Shown: one piece after another, positions 53,016-61,895 of the stretch
Layout: every line of letters begins with the position of its first letter
Numbering within the stretch: position 1 is the stretch's first letter
Assembly (NCBI RefSeq): GCF_002563635.1
Contig: NZ_PDIZ01000001.1
Location: 3,534,001-3,598,000, forward strand
From: Bacillus sp. es.036
GTDB taxonomy: Bacteria; Bacillota; Bacilli; Bacillales; Guptibacillaceae
Direction of reading: 5' to 3'
DNA length: 64,000 nt
Translations under genes and position numbers: made by a program
The notes under the pieces: model-generated
Database searches by the model: none
Told to the model about the DNA's origin: nothing
Seen by the model: the letters and a program-made list of their open reading frames with translations, nothing else

Positions 53016-54116
53016 TTATACGTTAAAACGGAAATGGATCACGTCTCCGTCTTTTACAATGTACTCTTTTCCTTCAAGACGAACTTTTCCTTTTTCTTTC
53101 GCGATCGCCATTGTCCCAGCTTCAACCAAGTCATCATAAGCGACAATTTCAGCGCGAATAAAGCCACGTTCAAAGTCGGTATGGATAATACCTGCTGCCT
53201 GAGGAGCTTTCATACCAAGACGGAATGTCCACGCACGAACTTCTTGCTCACCCGCAGTGAAATACGTTGCTAATCCAAGAAGGTCGTAAGAAGCGCGAAT
53301 TAATTTGTTCAAACCAGGCTCAGAAATACCAATATCTTCAAGGAAAGCATCTTTCTCTTCCCCATCAAGCTCAGCAAGTTCAGACTCGATTTTCGCACAA
53401 ACAACAATAACTTCAGCGCCTTCTTTTGAAGCATATTCACGAACTTTAGCAACATATTCGTTATCTGAAGGATCTAGAAGATCATCTTCATCAACGTTTG
53501 CTACATAAAGAACAGGCTTTTTCGTTAGTAGGTGATAACCATATACGATTTTCTCTTCTTCTTCTGTTAGTTCTACACTTCGAGCAGGCTGCTCTTCTTC
53601 AAACGCTTCTTTCAACTTTGTAAGAACGTTAAACTCAGCCAATGCTTCTTTGTCTTTTTGTTTCGCCATTTTTTGAACGCGCGCAATCCGCTTATCAACT
53701 GATTCAAGATCGGCAAGAATAAGCTCAAGGTTAATCGTTTCAATATCTGAAATTGGATCTACTTTACCAGACACATGCGTAATGTTCTCATCATCAAAAC
53801 AACGAACAACCTGAGAGATTGCGTCTACTTGGCGAATATGAGAAAGAAACTTGTTTCCTAGTCCTTCTCCTTTACTTGCCCCTTTTACAATTCCTGCAAT
53901 GTCGGTAAATTCAAATGCTGTTGGGATGGTTTTCTTTGGCTTTACTAGTTCAGTAAGCTTTTGAAGGCGCTCATCAGGAACCTCTACAATCCCAACGTTC
54001 GGATCGATTGTACAGAACGGATAGTTCGCTGACTCTGCTCCAGCCTGTGTAATTGCATTAAATAACGTTGACTTCCCAACATTCGGAAGCCCTACTATAC
54101 CGGTGGTTAATGCCAT
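53016..54116 (-). CDS. ychF: Redox-regulated ATPase/GTPase YchF
   Basis: 366-residue OBG-family P-loop NTPase that binds ribosomes and prefers ATP. MALTTGIVGLPNVGKSTLFNAIT is the G1 motif, DIAGIVKGASKGEGLGN the G3 region, then a coiled-coil insertion (about 130-200), and a C-terminal TGS domain (FTAGEQEVRAWTFRLG... to VIHFRFNV). ATG at 54116 follows AAAGGAG; the frame start at 54182 is unlikely. Same position as yyaF in B. subtilis. Confidence 0.97.
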   Translation of the reverse strand: MALTTGIVGLPNVGKSTLFNAITQAGAESANYPFCTIDPNVGIVEVPDERLQKLTELVKPKKTIPTAFEFTDIAGIVKGASKGEGLGNKFLSHIRQVDAISQVVRCFDDENITHVSGKVDPISDIETINLELILADLESVDKRIARVQKMAKQKDKEALAEFNVLTKLKEAFEEEQPARSVELTEEEEKIVYGYHLLTKKPVLYVANVDEDDLLDPSDNEYVAKVREYASKEGAEVIVVCAKIESELAELDGEEKDAFLEDIGISEPGLNKLIRASYDLLGLATYFTAGEQEVRAWTFRLGMKAPQAAGIIHTDFERGFIRAEIVAYDDLVEAGTMAIAKEKGKVRLEGKEYIVKDGDVIHFRFNV

Positions 54117-54288
54117 CTCGGTCACTCCTTTAAAGTATCTGCCTAAACAGGCGATTTTTATAAAATAAAGATGGCTAAACAAGCCATTTCTAGACTATTT
54201 CTTCAATTTGGTACACAAACGACATACCTTACTAATTATAGAGATGAGAACGTAAAAAAACAAGCGTCCTCCATTTCTGTGTAAGTAA

Positions 54289-54313
54289 AATGACCGCCCA
54301 AAATGGACGGTCA
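54289..54313 (-). terminator. Terminator of the DUF951 gene
   Basis: TGACCGCCCA/TGGACGGTCA stem (one G-T pair), loop AAA; the minus-strand T run (ATTTTACTT) follows. Confidence 0.7.
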
Positions 54314-54508
54314 AGATTCTGCATGCTCGAGGACTTTCTTCAGCTTTTTAGAAAACTCTTTTCTTGGAAGCATTACACTGTGGTCACAACCAAGACATTT
54401 AATTCGAATATCCGCTCCCATTCGAATCACTTTCCATCGGTTCTCCCCACACGGATGAGCTTTCTTCATTTCAACAACGTCATTTAAGCCAAATTCTTTA
54501 TCGGACAT
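54311..54508 (-). CDS. DUF951-family small protein
   Basis: 65 residues: FGLNDVVEMKKAHPCGENRWKVIRMGADIRIKCLGCDHSVMLPRKEF is the complete DUF951 domain, a small beta-barrel with conserved HPCG and CLGC cysteines that could bind zinc. ATG at 54508; RBS AAAGGGGG. It sits between the MscS gene and ychF, as in other Bacilli. Function unknown. Confidence 0.9.
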   Translation of the reverse strand: MSDKEFGLNDVVEMKKAHPCGENRWKVIRMGADIRIKCLGCDHSVMLPRKEFSKKLKKVLEHAES

Positions 54509-54521
54509 AAGGATTCCCCCT

Positions 54522-55406
54522 TTATGCTTTTTCCTTCACTTCACCCTGTTCATCACGTTGATACATCACAACACGCGGAAGAGCAATTTCAATTCCTATT
54601 TCATCAAAACGTTGCTTAACCGCTTTTCTAATTTCTCGACCAATGACCCAGTGCTCCATTGGTTGCACTTCCGAGATGATTCTGAGAACCACTTCTGAAG
54701 GCCCTAAATTCTGCACGCCAAGATATTCTGGTTTTACAATCATAGCATCGAACTGTTCATATAGCTCGTCCAATAAGTGAATGATCACTTTTTCAGCTTC
54801 TAGTATATGTTCTTCATACGCAATGTTCACATCCACTACAGCAATACTATTATGAATGGAGTAATTCGTCACTTGATTTATGTTACCATTCGGCAGAATA
54901 TGAAGCTCACCTGTCCAACTTTTAATTTTTGTAACACGTAATCCTATTTCTTCGACAAAACCTTCCACTCCAGAAATTCGTACATAATCTCCGACGGAAA
55001 ACTGTTTCTCAAAAATAATAAAAAAGCCTGTAATGACGTCGCGAACGAGGTTCTGAGCACCGAAACCAACTGCCAAACCAACGACACCAGCTCCGGCGAT
55101 AAGCGTTCGTACATCGATCTCAAACTCGCTCAAGATCATGACAAGCGCAATAAAATAGGTGACGTAGGTTAAAATATTTTCAATTAAGCGGATAAGCGTC
55201 GCTTCTCTTCGTTCTGATAATCGAAGCGGGCTTTTCAATCGGATCGCGAAAATTTGCGCTAGGGCCGATTTTGCGATCCGAAGAAAAATCCACGTTCCAA
55301 TGATAATTGCAAGAATCGTAAACCCTCTTTTGACTAAATTTCCCCAAAGATCACGATTGGATAAATAATCGTACGCAGAATTCCACATTGGCTCGAACCA
55401 ATCCAA
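54522..55406 (-). CDS. Small-conductance mechanosensitive channel (MscS family)
   Basis: 294-residue membrane channel that relieves turgor during osmotic downshift. Three transmembrane segments (about 27-45, 70-92 and 96-125), the pore helix with AGAGVVGLAVGFGAQNLVRDVITGFFIIFE, and the cytoplasmic MscS beta domain (GDYVRISGVEGFVEEIGLRVTKIKSWTGE). The start is TTG at 55406, 8 nt after GGGAGG. It is 13 bp upstream of the DUF951 gene, so co-transcribed. YkuT-like in B. subtilis. Confidence 0.93.
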   Translation of the reverse strand: MDWFEPMWNSAYDYLSNRDLWGNLVKRGFTILAIIIGTWIFLRIAKSALAQIFAIRLKSPLRLSERREATLIRLIENILTYVTYFIALVMILSEFEIDVRTLIAGAGVVGLAVGFGAQNLVRDVITGFFIIFEKQFSVGDYVRISGVEGFVEEIGLRVTKIKSWTGELHILPNGNINQVTNYSIHNSIAVVDVNIAYEEHILEAEKVIIHLLDELYEQFDAMIVKPEYLGVQNLGPSEVVLRIISEVQPMEHWVIGREIRKAVKQRFDEIGIEIALPRVVMYQRDEQGEVKEKA

Positions 55407-55431
55407 GCATCATCCCTCCCAGTTTTTTGTA

Positions 55432-56454
55432 CTATGATAACAAATCATACCGTTTTAGAACTGGGAAAATCAAGATAGATGCCAAAATATAGAGATTGAG
55501 CACACCATAGAGAGGGTATAAAAAAGCAACTAGTGTGGAAAAACCAAACGAAGTAAAAGGAATCATCGTCAACACAATGAGAAAGGCAACGAACCATAAA
55601 GGAAGTCCTAATACACCGCGGAATCGTGACGTAAGACCAAACACACCGCTAACTGCAGTCGTGTAAATGGCTAACCATAGTAAGACAGACATAATCAAGA
55701 TCATATAGTATGGGTAACTTTTCAAAATCGCAAACAGTGGGATTTCATATACAAGTAAGTCATGAGCAACTTGGATTAACGATTGATTGTATAGAAATGA
55801 AACACCACCCAAAATAACCCCGCTTCCAACGCTCGCAATCCAAATCTCTCCCCGATGCTTAATTTGATGGCCAACAGCCGAAAGAACAGCAACGAGCGGT
55901 AAAATATTAAGTGCAGTAAAGGTGAATGCGGCGGGCCAATTTGACTGCTTTGTCCAATTAAACAACATTGTTGATGGATTAGCATTAATAAACAATGTAA
56001 GAACAGAAAGTAGTAGAATAATAAGAAGAGGAAGAATAATAGCATTCATCGATAACATGCCATTAATATCCCAAAAGAATAAAATAACAACGAGCACTGC
56101 GAGAATACCAATACCTAACGCATAAGGAAGATGAACAACTTCCATCGTTGCCCCGCCACCTGCCAACATCACAATCGTCGTCGTAAACAAATACAGGATA
56201 ATTAACAAATCATAAATACCTGTCAACTTTTTCCCAACAAGTCGCTCTAAAATAGGAATATAGTGCGTTGATTTCGTTTCATAACTAATTTTCATAACCA
56301 CATAACAACAAATTGAGAACATGATCGTAAACAACACAATGGCAAGTACACTTTCATGACCAAAAAACTGCCACAGTTCACGGCCAGAAGCGTAACCAGC
56401 GCCAATCATCGTACCTAATATAAGAAACAGCCATTTCAATCCACCGCTTAACAT
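55432..56454 (-). CDS. YkvI-family membrane protein (LeuT-fold-like)
   Basis: 340-residue integral membrane protein with about 10 hydrophobic segments. LKWLFLILGTMIGAGYASGRELWQFFG is the broken-helix GAGxASGRE motif of YkvI proteins, related to the APC/LeuT-fold transporters. ATG at 56454; RBS AGGAGG. It is followed by the MscS gene after 25 bp, so possibly one operon. Substrate unknown. Confidence 0.85.
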   Translation of the reverse strand: MLSGGLKWLFLILGTMIGAGYASGRELWQFFGHESVLAIVLFTIMFSICCYVVMKISYETKSTHYIPILERLVGKKLTGIYDLLIILYLFTTTIVMLAGGGATMEVVHLPYALGIGILAVLVVILFFWDINGMLSMNAIILPLLIILLLSVLTLFINANPSTMLFNWTKQSNWPAAFTFTALNILPLVAVLSAVGHQIKHRGEIWIASVGSGVILGGVSFLYNQSLIQVAHDLLVYEIPLFAILKSYPYYMILIMSVLLWLAIYTTAVSGVFGLTSRFRGVLGLPLWFVAFLIVLTMIPFTSFGFSTLVAFLYPLYGVLNLYILASILIFPVLKRYDLLS

Positions 56455-56521
56455 GGCATTCCCTCCTTAGACTTCTCGTTATACGATCGAAGTGAAATAC
56501 ATTGTAAAAATCATCTTATAT

Positions 56522-56551
56522 GTATAGATCACGTCAGATTTCCGTATACTG
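56522..56551 (+). promoter_or_regulatory. Sigma-F/G-type forespore promoter of yyaC
   Basis: GTATA (56522-56526), 15-bp spacer and CCGTATACTG (56542-56551) against the consensus GYATA-N15-GGNNANAHTR; only the GG pair differs. It lies 28 bp before the start. Confidence 0.55.
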
Positions 56552-56579
56552 TTACTACTATTACAAAGGAGAGAATCCT

Positions 56580-57206
56580 ATGAATCTTCGAGACAAGTTT
56601 TTTCAAAAAAAGCCTGCTGCGTATCGAATCCATCATGAGGATACTCTTGCTAGTAAAACGCTTAGTGAGAGGCTTGCCTTACTTTTACCAGCACGAAGAA
56701 CGGATTCAATCGTAATTGTTTGTATTGGCACTGACCGCTCAACAGGAGATGCACTCGGTCCGCTTGTTGGCACCAAACTGCAACAATTAAAGCCTAAAGC
56801 TACAATATACGGAACACTTGAATCACCTGTGCATGCTGTCAATTTAAATGAGGTTATGGAATCAATCGCAGAGCGGCATCCTCGTCCATTTATTATTGGA
56901 ATTGATGCTTGTCTTGGTCGACTTCACTCAGTCGGTATTATTACTGCTGGAGAAGGACCAGTTAAGCCAGGAGCAGGCGTGAAAAAGGAGCTTCCCGAAG
57001 TAGGAGATATTCACTTAACTGGTATTGTAAATGTAAGTGGGTTTATGGAATACTTTGTCTTGCAAAATACGAGGTTAAATCTTGTGATGAAAATGGCTGA
57101 TGTGATGGCAATCAGTCTTCACGAATCGATTGAAGCATATGGAAGAGACGTTCCAATTGAAAAACACAAAGCAAATTGGGGAGATGACCTGATTCAACTT
57201 CCATAG
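56580..57206 (+). CDS. yyaC: Spore protease YyaC
   Basis: 208-residue protein of the GPR-like DUF1256 family; IVIVCIGTDRSTGDALGPLVGTKL and IGIDACLGRLHSVGIITAGEGPVKPGAGVKKELP are diagnostic. It is made in the forespore in B. subtilis. ATG at 56580 follows AAAGGAGAGAATCCT; the frame start at 56520 lies in the promoter. It is alone on the plus strand in this region and ends in a bidirectional terminator. Confidence 0.93.
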   Translation: MNLRDKFFQKKPAAYRIHHEDTLASKTLSERLALLLPARRTDSIVIVCIGTDRSTGDALGPLVGTKLQQLKPKATIYGTLESPVHAVNLNEVMESIAERHPRPFIIGIDACLGRLHSVGIITAGEGPVKPGAGVKKELPEVGDIHLTGIVNVSGFMEYFVLQNTRLNLVMKMADVMAISLHESIEAYGRDVPIEKHKANWGDDLIQLP

Positions 57207-57208
57207 CA

Positions 57209-57254
57209 AAAAGCTCATGCTTCGGCTACAAAGCCAAAACATGAGCTTTTTTAA
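57209..57254. terminator. Terminator between yyaC and the DUF554 gene
   Basis: AAAAGCTCATG ... CATGAGCTTTTTT stem with an inner GGCT/AGCC hairpin; T run on the plus strand. Confidence 0.8.
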
Positions 57255-57260
57255 ATCTAC

Positions 57261-57977
57261 TTAATTAAAAAAAAGCGGGAAAAGATACAAGGACGTTACA
57301 AGAATCGCAGCAACTAATAAAGCAGGAAGAAAATTAGCCACACGAATTTTTATGATACCAAGCAAGTTTAGGCCAATCGCCATTATCATTATGCCTCCAG
57401 CTGATGTCACTTCTGCAATAAAAGCATCAAGGAGGAACTGAGGGACGACTTGATTAATTTGAGAAGCAAACAAAGCGATTAATCCTTGATAAATCATAAC
57501 CGGAATAGCTGAAAATAACACCCCATAACCAAGCGTGGCGGTAAACATAATTGCGGTAAAACCATCAATTAGTGACTTCGTAAATAAAATCGAATGATCA
57601 TTTCGCAGTCCGCTATCAAGGGCCCCAAGAATCGCCATCGCACCAACTACATAAACGAGAGTAGCTGTGACAAAAGCCTGGGCAACGCTACCCTCAGAAG
57701 TAGCGCCTGTTTTCTTTTCAATCCAGTTACCCAATGTTGCAAGTTTCCCTTCAAGATCCCAGTACTCTCCTAGCATCCCACCAATAACAAGACTGCCAAT
57801 CACAATGAGGAATTGCTCGCTTTTCATAGCCATTTGAAGGCCAATCACCGTAATAACGAGAGCAAGCCCTTGCATGATGGTCGTTTTCATTCTGTCTGGA
57901 ATTCGACTGCTAACTGTTCCGATTAAAGCACCAACCATAATGGCTAATCCGTTTACAACCGTACCTAAAAACACCAT
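57261..57977 (-). CDS. DUF554 membrane protein
   Basis: 238-residue integral membrane protein with about 7 hydrophobic segments: FLGTVVNGLAIMVGALIG, GSLVIGGMLGEYWDLEGKL and IMFTATLGYGVLFSAIPVMIYQG are DUF554 (YdfK/YqgA-like) hallmarks. ATG at 57977; RBS GAGGAGATG. It begins 13 bp after the class-V aminotransferase gene, so the two share an operon. No proven function. Confidence 0.88.
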   Translation of the reverse strand: MVFLGTVVNGLAIMVGALIGTVSSRIPDRMKTTIMQGLALVITVIGLQMAMKSEQFLIVIGSLVIGGMLGEYWDLEGKLATLGNWIEKKTGATSEGSVAQAFVTATLVYVVGAMAILGALDSGLRNDHSILFTKSLIDGFTAIMFTATLGYGVLFSAIPVMIYQGLIALFASQINQVVPQFLLDAFIAEVTSAGGIMIMAIGLNLLGIIKIRVANFLPALLVAAILVTSLYLFPLFFN

Positions 57978-57990
57978 TCCCTACATCTCC

Positions 57991-59136
57991 TCAGCCGAAG
58001 TACCCCTCAACAATTTCTTCTACTGCTTCAATTACTTTATAAACCTCATCTTCCGTATTATAAGGCCCTACACTTAAACGAACAGTTCCCGTTCTGCTCG
58101 TACCAATCGTCTCATGACCGAGCGGAGTACAATGCAACCCAGCTCTCACCGCTATTTCATAATGCTGATCTAGGATAATTGCAATCTCCTGGGCATCTAT
58201 TCCTTCAATTGTAAATGGAATAACGGCAAGTCGTTGTTCTGGTCCGTAAACGTGAACGTAATCGATTTGATTCAACCGATTAACGAGAATCTCTGTTAGC
58301 TTCTGTTCATGCTTTCTTATTTCAGGAAGACCCATCTTTTTTACCGCGTTTAATCCAGCTAGTAACCCTGCAATTCCAGGCGTATTTAGTGTACCGCTCT
58401 CAAGACGCTCCGGCAGTTGATTGGGTTGATCAATTAATTCTGAGCTACCACCTGTTCCCCCGTGATAAAGAGGATTTAGTTCGATTCCTTCACTAACCAT
58501 GAGCACACCAGTCCCTTGAGGGCCTAACAAGCCTTTATGACCAGGAAAGGCTAATAGATCAATACTCATATCACTCATATGGATAGGGACGATACCAGCG
58601 GTTTGAGAGGCATCTACTAAAAAGGTGATTTCTTTTTCTCTTGCAATCTCACCTACAACATCAATTGGAACAATGTTACCGGTTAAATTCGATCCATGTG
58701 AAACGATAATCATTTTTGTATTTGGTTGAATCGCTTGGCGAAATGCATCGCTATCAAATTCATTGAATTCCCCTATGTTAACGTAATCGACTTCAATTCC
58801 AACAGTTTTTTTCATGTATTCAAGAGGACGGCGAACAGAGTTATGCTCATATGAGGTCGTTAGAACATGGTCTCCTTCAAGAAAATGAAAACCTTTAATC
58901 GCTTGATTTAGAGCCGCAGTTGCATTAGCTGTAAAACAAACGCGTTCCGAATGGTTAAAACCAAAAAAATCCGCCAGTTGTTCACGTGCACGAATAACCG
59001 TATCATTAGCACGTCTAGATAAGGCGTGTCCACCTCGGCCTGGATTTGCTGCATACTCTGTCATCACCTCTGTCATAGCTTGGACAACTTCCGGCGGTTT
59101 AGGAAAAGATGTAGCCGCTTGATCGAAATATATCAC
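57991..59136 (-). CDS. Cysteine desulfurase/class-V aminotransferase family protein
   Basis: 381-residue PLP enzyme. MIYFDQAATSFPKPPEVV start, ANATAALNQAIKG, SHGSNLTGNIVPI, LVDASQTAGIVPI and PLP lysine in AFPGHKGLLGPQGTG; a cysteine in RAGLHCTPLGH is at the place of the desulfurase active site. The sequence fits the EF2568-type subfamily whose sulfur acceptor is unknown. GTG start at 59136; RBS GAGGTGG. It is the gene next to spo0J. Confidence 0.9.
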   Translation of the reverse strand: MIYFDQAATSFPKPPEVVQAMTEVMTEYAANPGRGGHALSRRANDTVIRAREQLADFFGFNHSERVCFTANATAALNQAIKGFHFLEGDHVLTTSYEHNSVRRPLEYMKKTVGIEVDYVNIGEFNEFDSDAFRQAIQPNTKMIIVSHGSNLTGNIVPIDVVGEIAREKEITFLVDASQTAGIVPIHMSDMSIDLLAFPGHKGLLGPQGTGVLMVSEGIELNPLYHGGTGGSSELIDQPNQLPERLESGTLNTPGIAGLLAGLNAVKKMGLPEIRKHEQKLTEILVNRLNQIDYVHVYGPEQRLAVIPFTIEGIDAQEIAIILDQHYEIAVRAGLHCTPLGHETIGTSRTGTVRLSVGPYNTEDEVYKVIEAVEEIVEGYFG

Positions 59137-59161
59137 GTTACCACCTCATCATTTTCGTTAG

Positions 59162-59194
59162 AATAAGAGCATGAACTAAGCTCATGCTCTTATT
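59162..59194. terminator. Terminator of the soj-spo0J operon
   Basis: AATAAGAGCATGA/TCATGCTCTTATT perfect 13-bp stem; the spo0J stop codon lies within its arm. Confidence 0.85.
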
Positions 59195-60035
59195 CGGTAC
59201 CTTCTTCTAAAACTTCTAAAATACGATTAAGATCTTCCTCTGAAAAGAATTCAATTTCTATTTTACCTTTTTTCTTTGACCGTTTAATTGAAACAGATGT
59301 TCCGAACTTCTCACGAAGGGAACTTTCTTTTTCCTTCAAAAACGGGTCAGACTTCTCACCTTTCTTTGTTTCACGTGAAACGCTCTGATTCAATTGCGTA
59401 ATTAACTTTTCAAGCTGCCGAACGTTTAATTTTTCTTCCAATGCTCGATCAGCTAACGTTTTTCGAGCTTCTTTCTTCTTTAATCCAAGTATCGCTCTTC
59501 CGTGTCCCATTGAAAGTTTCCCATCAGAAATATACTCCTGTACCTCAGGTGGTAATTGCAGTAAACGTAAAAAGTTAGCCAAATGCGGCCTGCTTTTTCC
59601 CAGGCGCTTTGACAACTCTTCTTGGGTAACGTCTGTTTCTTTCATCAACTTCTGATAAGCAAGAGCTTCTTCAATTGGATTTAAATTTTCGCGCTGTAGA
59701 TTTTCAATTAATGCGATTTCCATCATTTTTCGATCCGTTAACTTTTTCACAACAGCAGGAATTGTTGTAAGACCTGCTTCTTTTGAAGCGCGATATCTTC
59801 GTTCCCCTACAACAATTTCATAACCCTTAATACTTTGTCGAACGATTAATGGTTGAAGAACACCGAAAGATTCGATCGAAGCGCGCAATTCTTCAATTGC
59901 TTCATCACTAAACTTCTTTCTTGGTTGATAGGGGTTAGGACGCAGTTCATTGAGCGGTATTTCTTTCACAACCTCGTCCTCTTTTTGAGAAGGAAATAAA
60001 GCGTTGATTCCCTTTCCCAAACCACGATTAGCCAT
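59190..60035 (-). CDS. spo0J: Chromosome-partitioning protein ParB (Spo0J)
   Basis: 281-residue CTPase clamp that loads at parS and spreads, organising the origin and loading SMC. ParB/Srx domain at about 22-115 with the GERRYRA CTP motif, HTH at about 120-190 (TQEELSKRLGKSRPHLANFLRLLQLPPEV) and a C-terminal dimerisation domain. Its own gene contains a parS site. ATG at 60035 overlaps the end of soj by 8 bp. Confidence 0.97.
   Translation of the reverse strand: MANRGLGKGINALFPSQKEDEVVKEIPLNELRPNPYQPRKKFSDEAIEELRASIESFGVLQPLIVRQSIKGYEIVVGERRYRASKEAGLTTIPAVVKKLTDRKMMEIALIENLQRENLNPIEEALAYQKLMKETDVTQEELSKRLGKSRPHLANFLRLLQLPPEVQEYISDGKLSMGHGRAILGLKKKEARKTLADRALEEKLNVRQLEKLITQLNQSVSRETKKGEKSDPFLKEKESSLREKFGTSVSIKRSKKKGKIEIEFFSEEDLNRILEVLEEGTE
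59367..59382. promoter_or_regulatory. parS site inside spo0J
   Basis: TGTTTCACGTGAAACG matches TGTTNCACGTGAAACA at 15 of 16 positions. B. subtilis also has a parS in spo0J. Confidence 0.93.
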
Positions 60036-60789
60036 TGTCTAACACTTCCTTCGCAAGTTCTAAATAAGTTTCAGCTCCTCGAGATTTTGGATCATATACA
60101 ATGACTGGCTTACCATGACTTGGCGCTTCACTCAAACGTACATTCCTTGGAATAATTACTCGATACACTTTTTCTTGAAAATATTTCTTCACCTCTTCAA
60201 TGACTTGAATACCAAGATTTGTTCTGGCATCGAGCATTGTTAAGAGCACTCCTTCAATTTCTAATTCTGTATTTAAATGCTTTTGAACAAGTCGCACTGT
60301 GTTCAATAACTGACTTAACCCTTCTAATGCATAGTACTCACACTGCACAGGGATAAGCACTGCATTCGCAGCGGTTAGAGCGTTTATTGTTAATAATCCT
60401 AATGATGGAGGACAATCTATTATAATATAATCATACTTTTTTTCAACTTTATTGAGAGCCCTTTTCAATCTTACTTCCCGGGAAATGGTTGGAACTAGTT
60501 CAATTTCTGCACCTGCAAGCTGAATAGTCGAAGGAATCACATCCAAGTTCTCGACGATTGTCTGCTGGATAACCTCTTCCGCTTCCACATCATCGACAAG
60601 AACATTATACACACAAGTTTCGATATCCCCTTTTTCAATTCCCACACCGCTGGTTGCGTTGCCTTGAGGATCAATATCTACAAGTAGAACTTTCTTTCCA
60701 AGATAAGCAAGACATGCACTCATGTTAACTGAAGTCGTCGTCTTTCCAACTCCACCTTTTTGATTTGTAATCGCTACAATATTCGCCAA
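60028..60789 (-). CDS. soj: Chromosome-partitioning ATPase ParA (Soj)
   Basis: 253-residue deviant-Walker ATPase. MANIVAITNQKGGVGKTTTSVNMSACLA contains the KGGVGKTT motif; LLVDIDPQGNATSG and IIIDCPPSLGLLT are further motifs. It regulates DnaA and origin segregation together with Spo0J. TTG start at 60789, 4 nt after GGTGG. A Noc-binding-like site occurs inside it. Confidence 0.97.
   Translation of the reverse strand: MANIVAITNQKGGVGKTTTSVNMSACLAYLGKKVLLVDIDPQGNATSGVGIEKGDIETCVYNVLVDDVEAEEVIQQTIVENLDVIPSTIQLAGAEIELVPTISREVRLKRALNKVEKKYDYIIIDCPPSLGLLTINALTAANAVLIPVQCEYYALEGLSQLLNTVRLVQKHLNTELEIEGVLLTMLDARTNLGIQVIEEVKKYFQEKVYRVIIPRNVRLSEAPSHGKPVIVYDPKSRGAETYLELAKEVLDNG
60473..60486. promoter_or_regulatory. 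Noc-binding site (NBS) inside soj
   Basis: ACTTCCCGGGAAAT matches the Noc consensus ATTTCCCGGGAAAT at 13 of 14 positions. Confidence 0.8.
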
Positions 60790-60916
60790 GATGCCACCCC
60801 ACTCCCATTCCCAACTTTACTGTCTTTAGTTTATCATGTTTCCAATTTTCCGGACCTCTTTTTCATTTCCTATCAAGTTCCCACCTTCACATGGGCAGGG
60901 ATTTTTGATAAGAAAA

Positions 60917-60940
60917 AAACTCATCCGCCTGGATGAGTTT
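60917..60940 (-). terminator. Terminator of noc
   Basis: AAACTCATCC/GGATGAGTTT stem, loop GCCT; the noc stop overlaps; minus-strand T run. Confidence 0.85.
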
Positions 60941-61778
60941 ACTTCTTTTTTGGTATTCGAATGGTAAATTGATAGTATTCGTCGTGGTCTTCTTCATCTG
61001 TGTCAATCATTAAACCAGTCTCTGTAACCATATCAAGCGATTGGCGGATGGTATTTACTGCCAATCTCATATCCTTACTAACCGATTTTTTCCTCGGCTT
61101 CGGTTTTTGGATCGTGCCTTCTAACATACGAGCCACACGTTCTTCCGTCTGCTTTACATTCCACTGTCGTTCAAGAACTTCACTCAGAACTTTCACCTGA
61201 TTCTCAGGATTCTTAAGTGGAATTAACGCTCGGGCGTGCCTCTCCGTAATTTTCTTCTGTAAAAGAGCTTGTTGAACAGGTTCAGGCAACTTCAATAACC
61301 TTAGTTTATTCGCTATGGTAGATTGCCCTTTGCCAAGCCGCTGAGCAAGACTCTCCTGTGTTAAATCATGTAGCTCGATTAATTGAGCGTAAGCCATTGC
61401 TTCTTCGACAGCAGTTAATTCTTCACGCTGCAAATTTTCAATAAGAGCTATTGAGGCTGTTTGAGAATCATTAAATTCCTTAACAATCGCAGGAATTCGT
61501 TCCCAACCAAGCTTCTTTACTGCTCTCCATCGTCTTTCCCCGGCAATAATTTCATACTTGCCTTCACGTTCTCTAACCACGATCGGCTGAATAACTCCAT
61601 GAGTCTTTATCGTTTGAGATAGTTCAGTAATTCTCTCATCTATAAAAATTGTTCGAGGCTGGAAGCGGTTCGGAATAATATCCTCAACAAGAAGTTGCTT
61701 CACTTCCTCTTGTTCTACTTCCATCGTCTCGCTTTTTTCATCGTTCAAACCGAAAAGACGTGAAAACGTATGCTTCAT
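60939..61778 (-). CDS. noc: Nucleoid occlusion protein Noc
   Basis: 279-residue ParB-paralogous CTPase that binds NBS sites and the membrane and blocks FtsZ assembly over the nucleoid. The N-terminal [15 protein letters not shown] is the membrane-targeting amphipathic helix; ParB domain at about 28-120 (GERRWRA motif) and HTH ([46 protein letters not shown]). ATG at 61778; RBS AAAGGTGG. It is the gene between soj and rsmG, as in B. subtilis. Confidence 0.97.
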   Translation of the reverse strand: MKHTFSRLFGLNDEKSETMEVEQEEVKQLLVEDIIPNRFQPRTIFIDERITELSQTIKTHGVIQPIVVREREGKYEIIAGERRWRAVKKLGWERIPAIVKEFNDSQTASIALIENLQREELTAVEEAMAYAQLIELHDLTQESLAQRLGKGQSTIANKLRLLKLPEPVQQALLQKKITERHARALIPLKNPENQVKVLSEVLERQWNVKQTEERVARMLEGTIQKPKPRKKSVSKDMRLAVNTIRQSLDMVTETGLMIDTDEEDHDEYYQFTIRIPKKK

Positions 61779-61850
61779 CGCCTAACACCACCTTTAATCG
61801 ACTCCTTAACTGATTCGCTGCCTAAAAACAAATTCCTTCCATAGGAGCAG

Positions 61851-61866
61851 CGTTCCATGTGAAACA
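61851..61866. promoter_or_regulatory. parS-like site upstream of noc
   Basis: CGTTCCATGTGAAACA matches TGTTNCACGTGAAACA at 14 of 16 positions, in the 117 bp between noc and rsmG. The central CACGTG is broken to CATGTG, so affinity may be reduced. Confidence 0.6.
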
Positions 61867-61895
61867 CTTAACCGTTCATATGCAGTCTATCTTCA

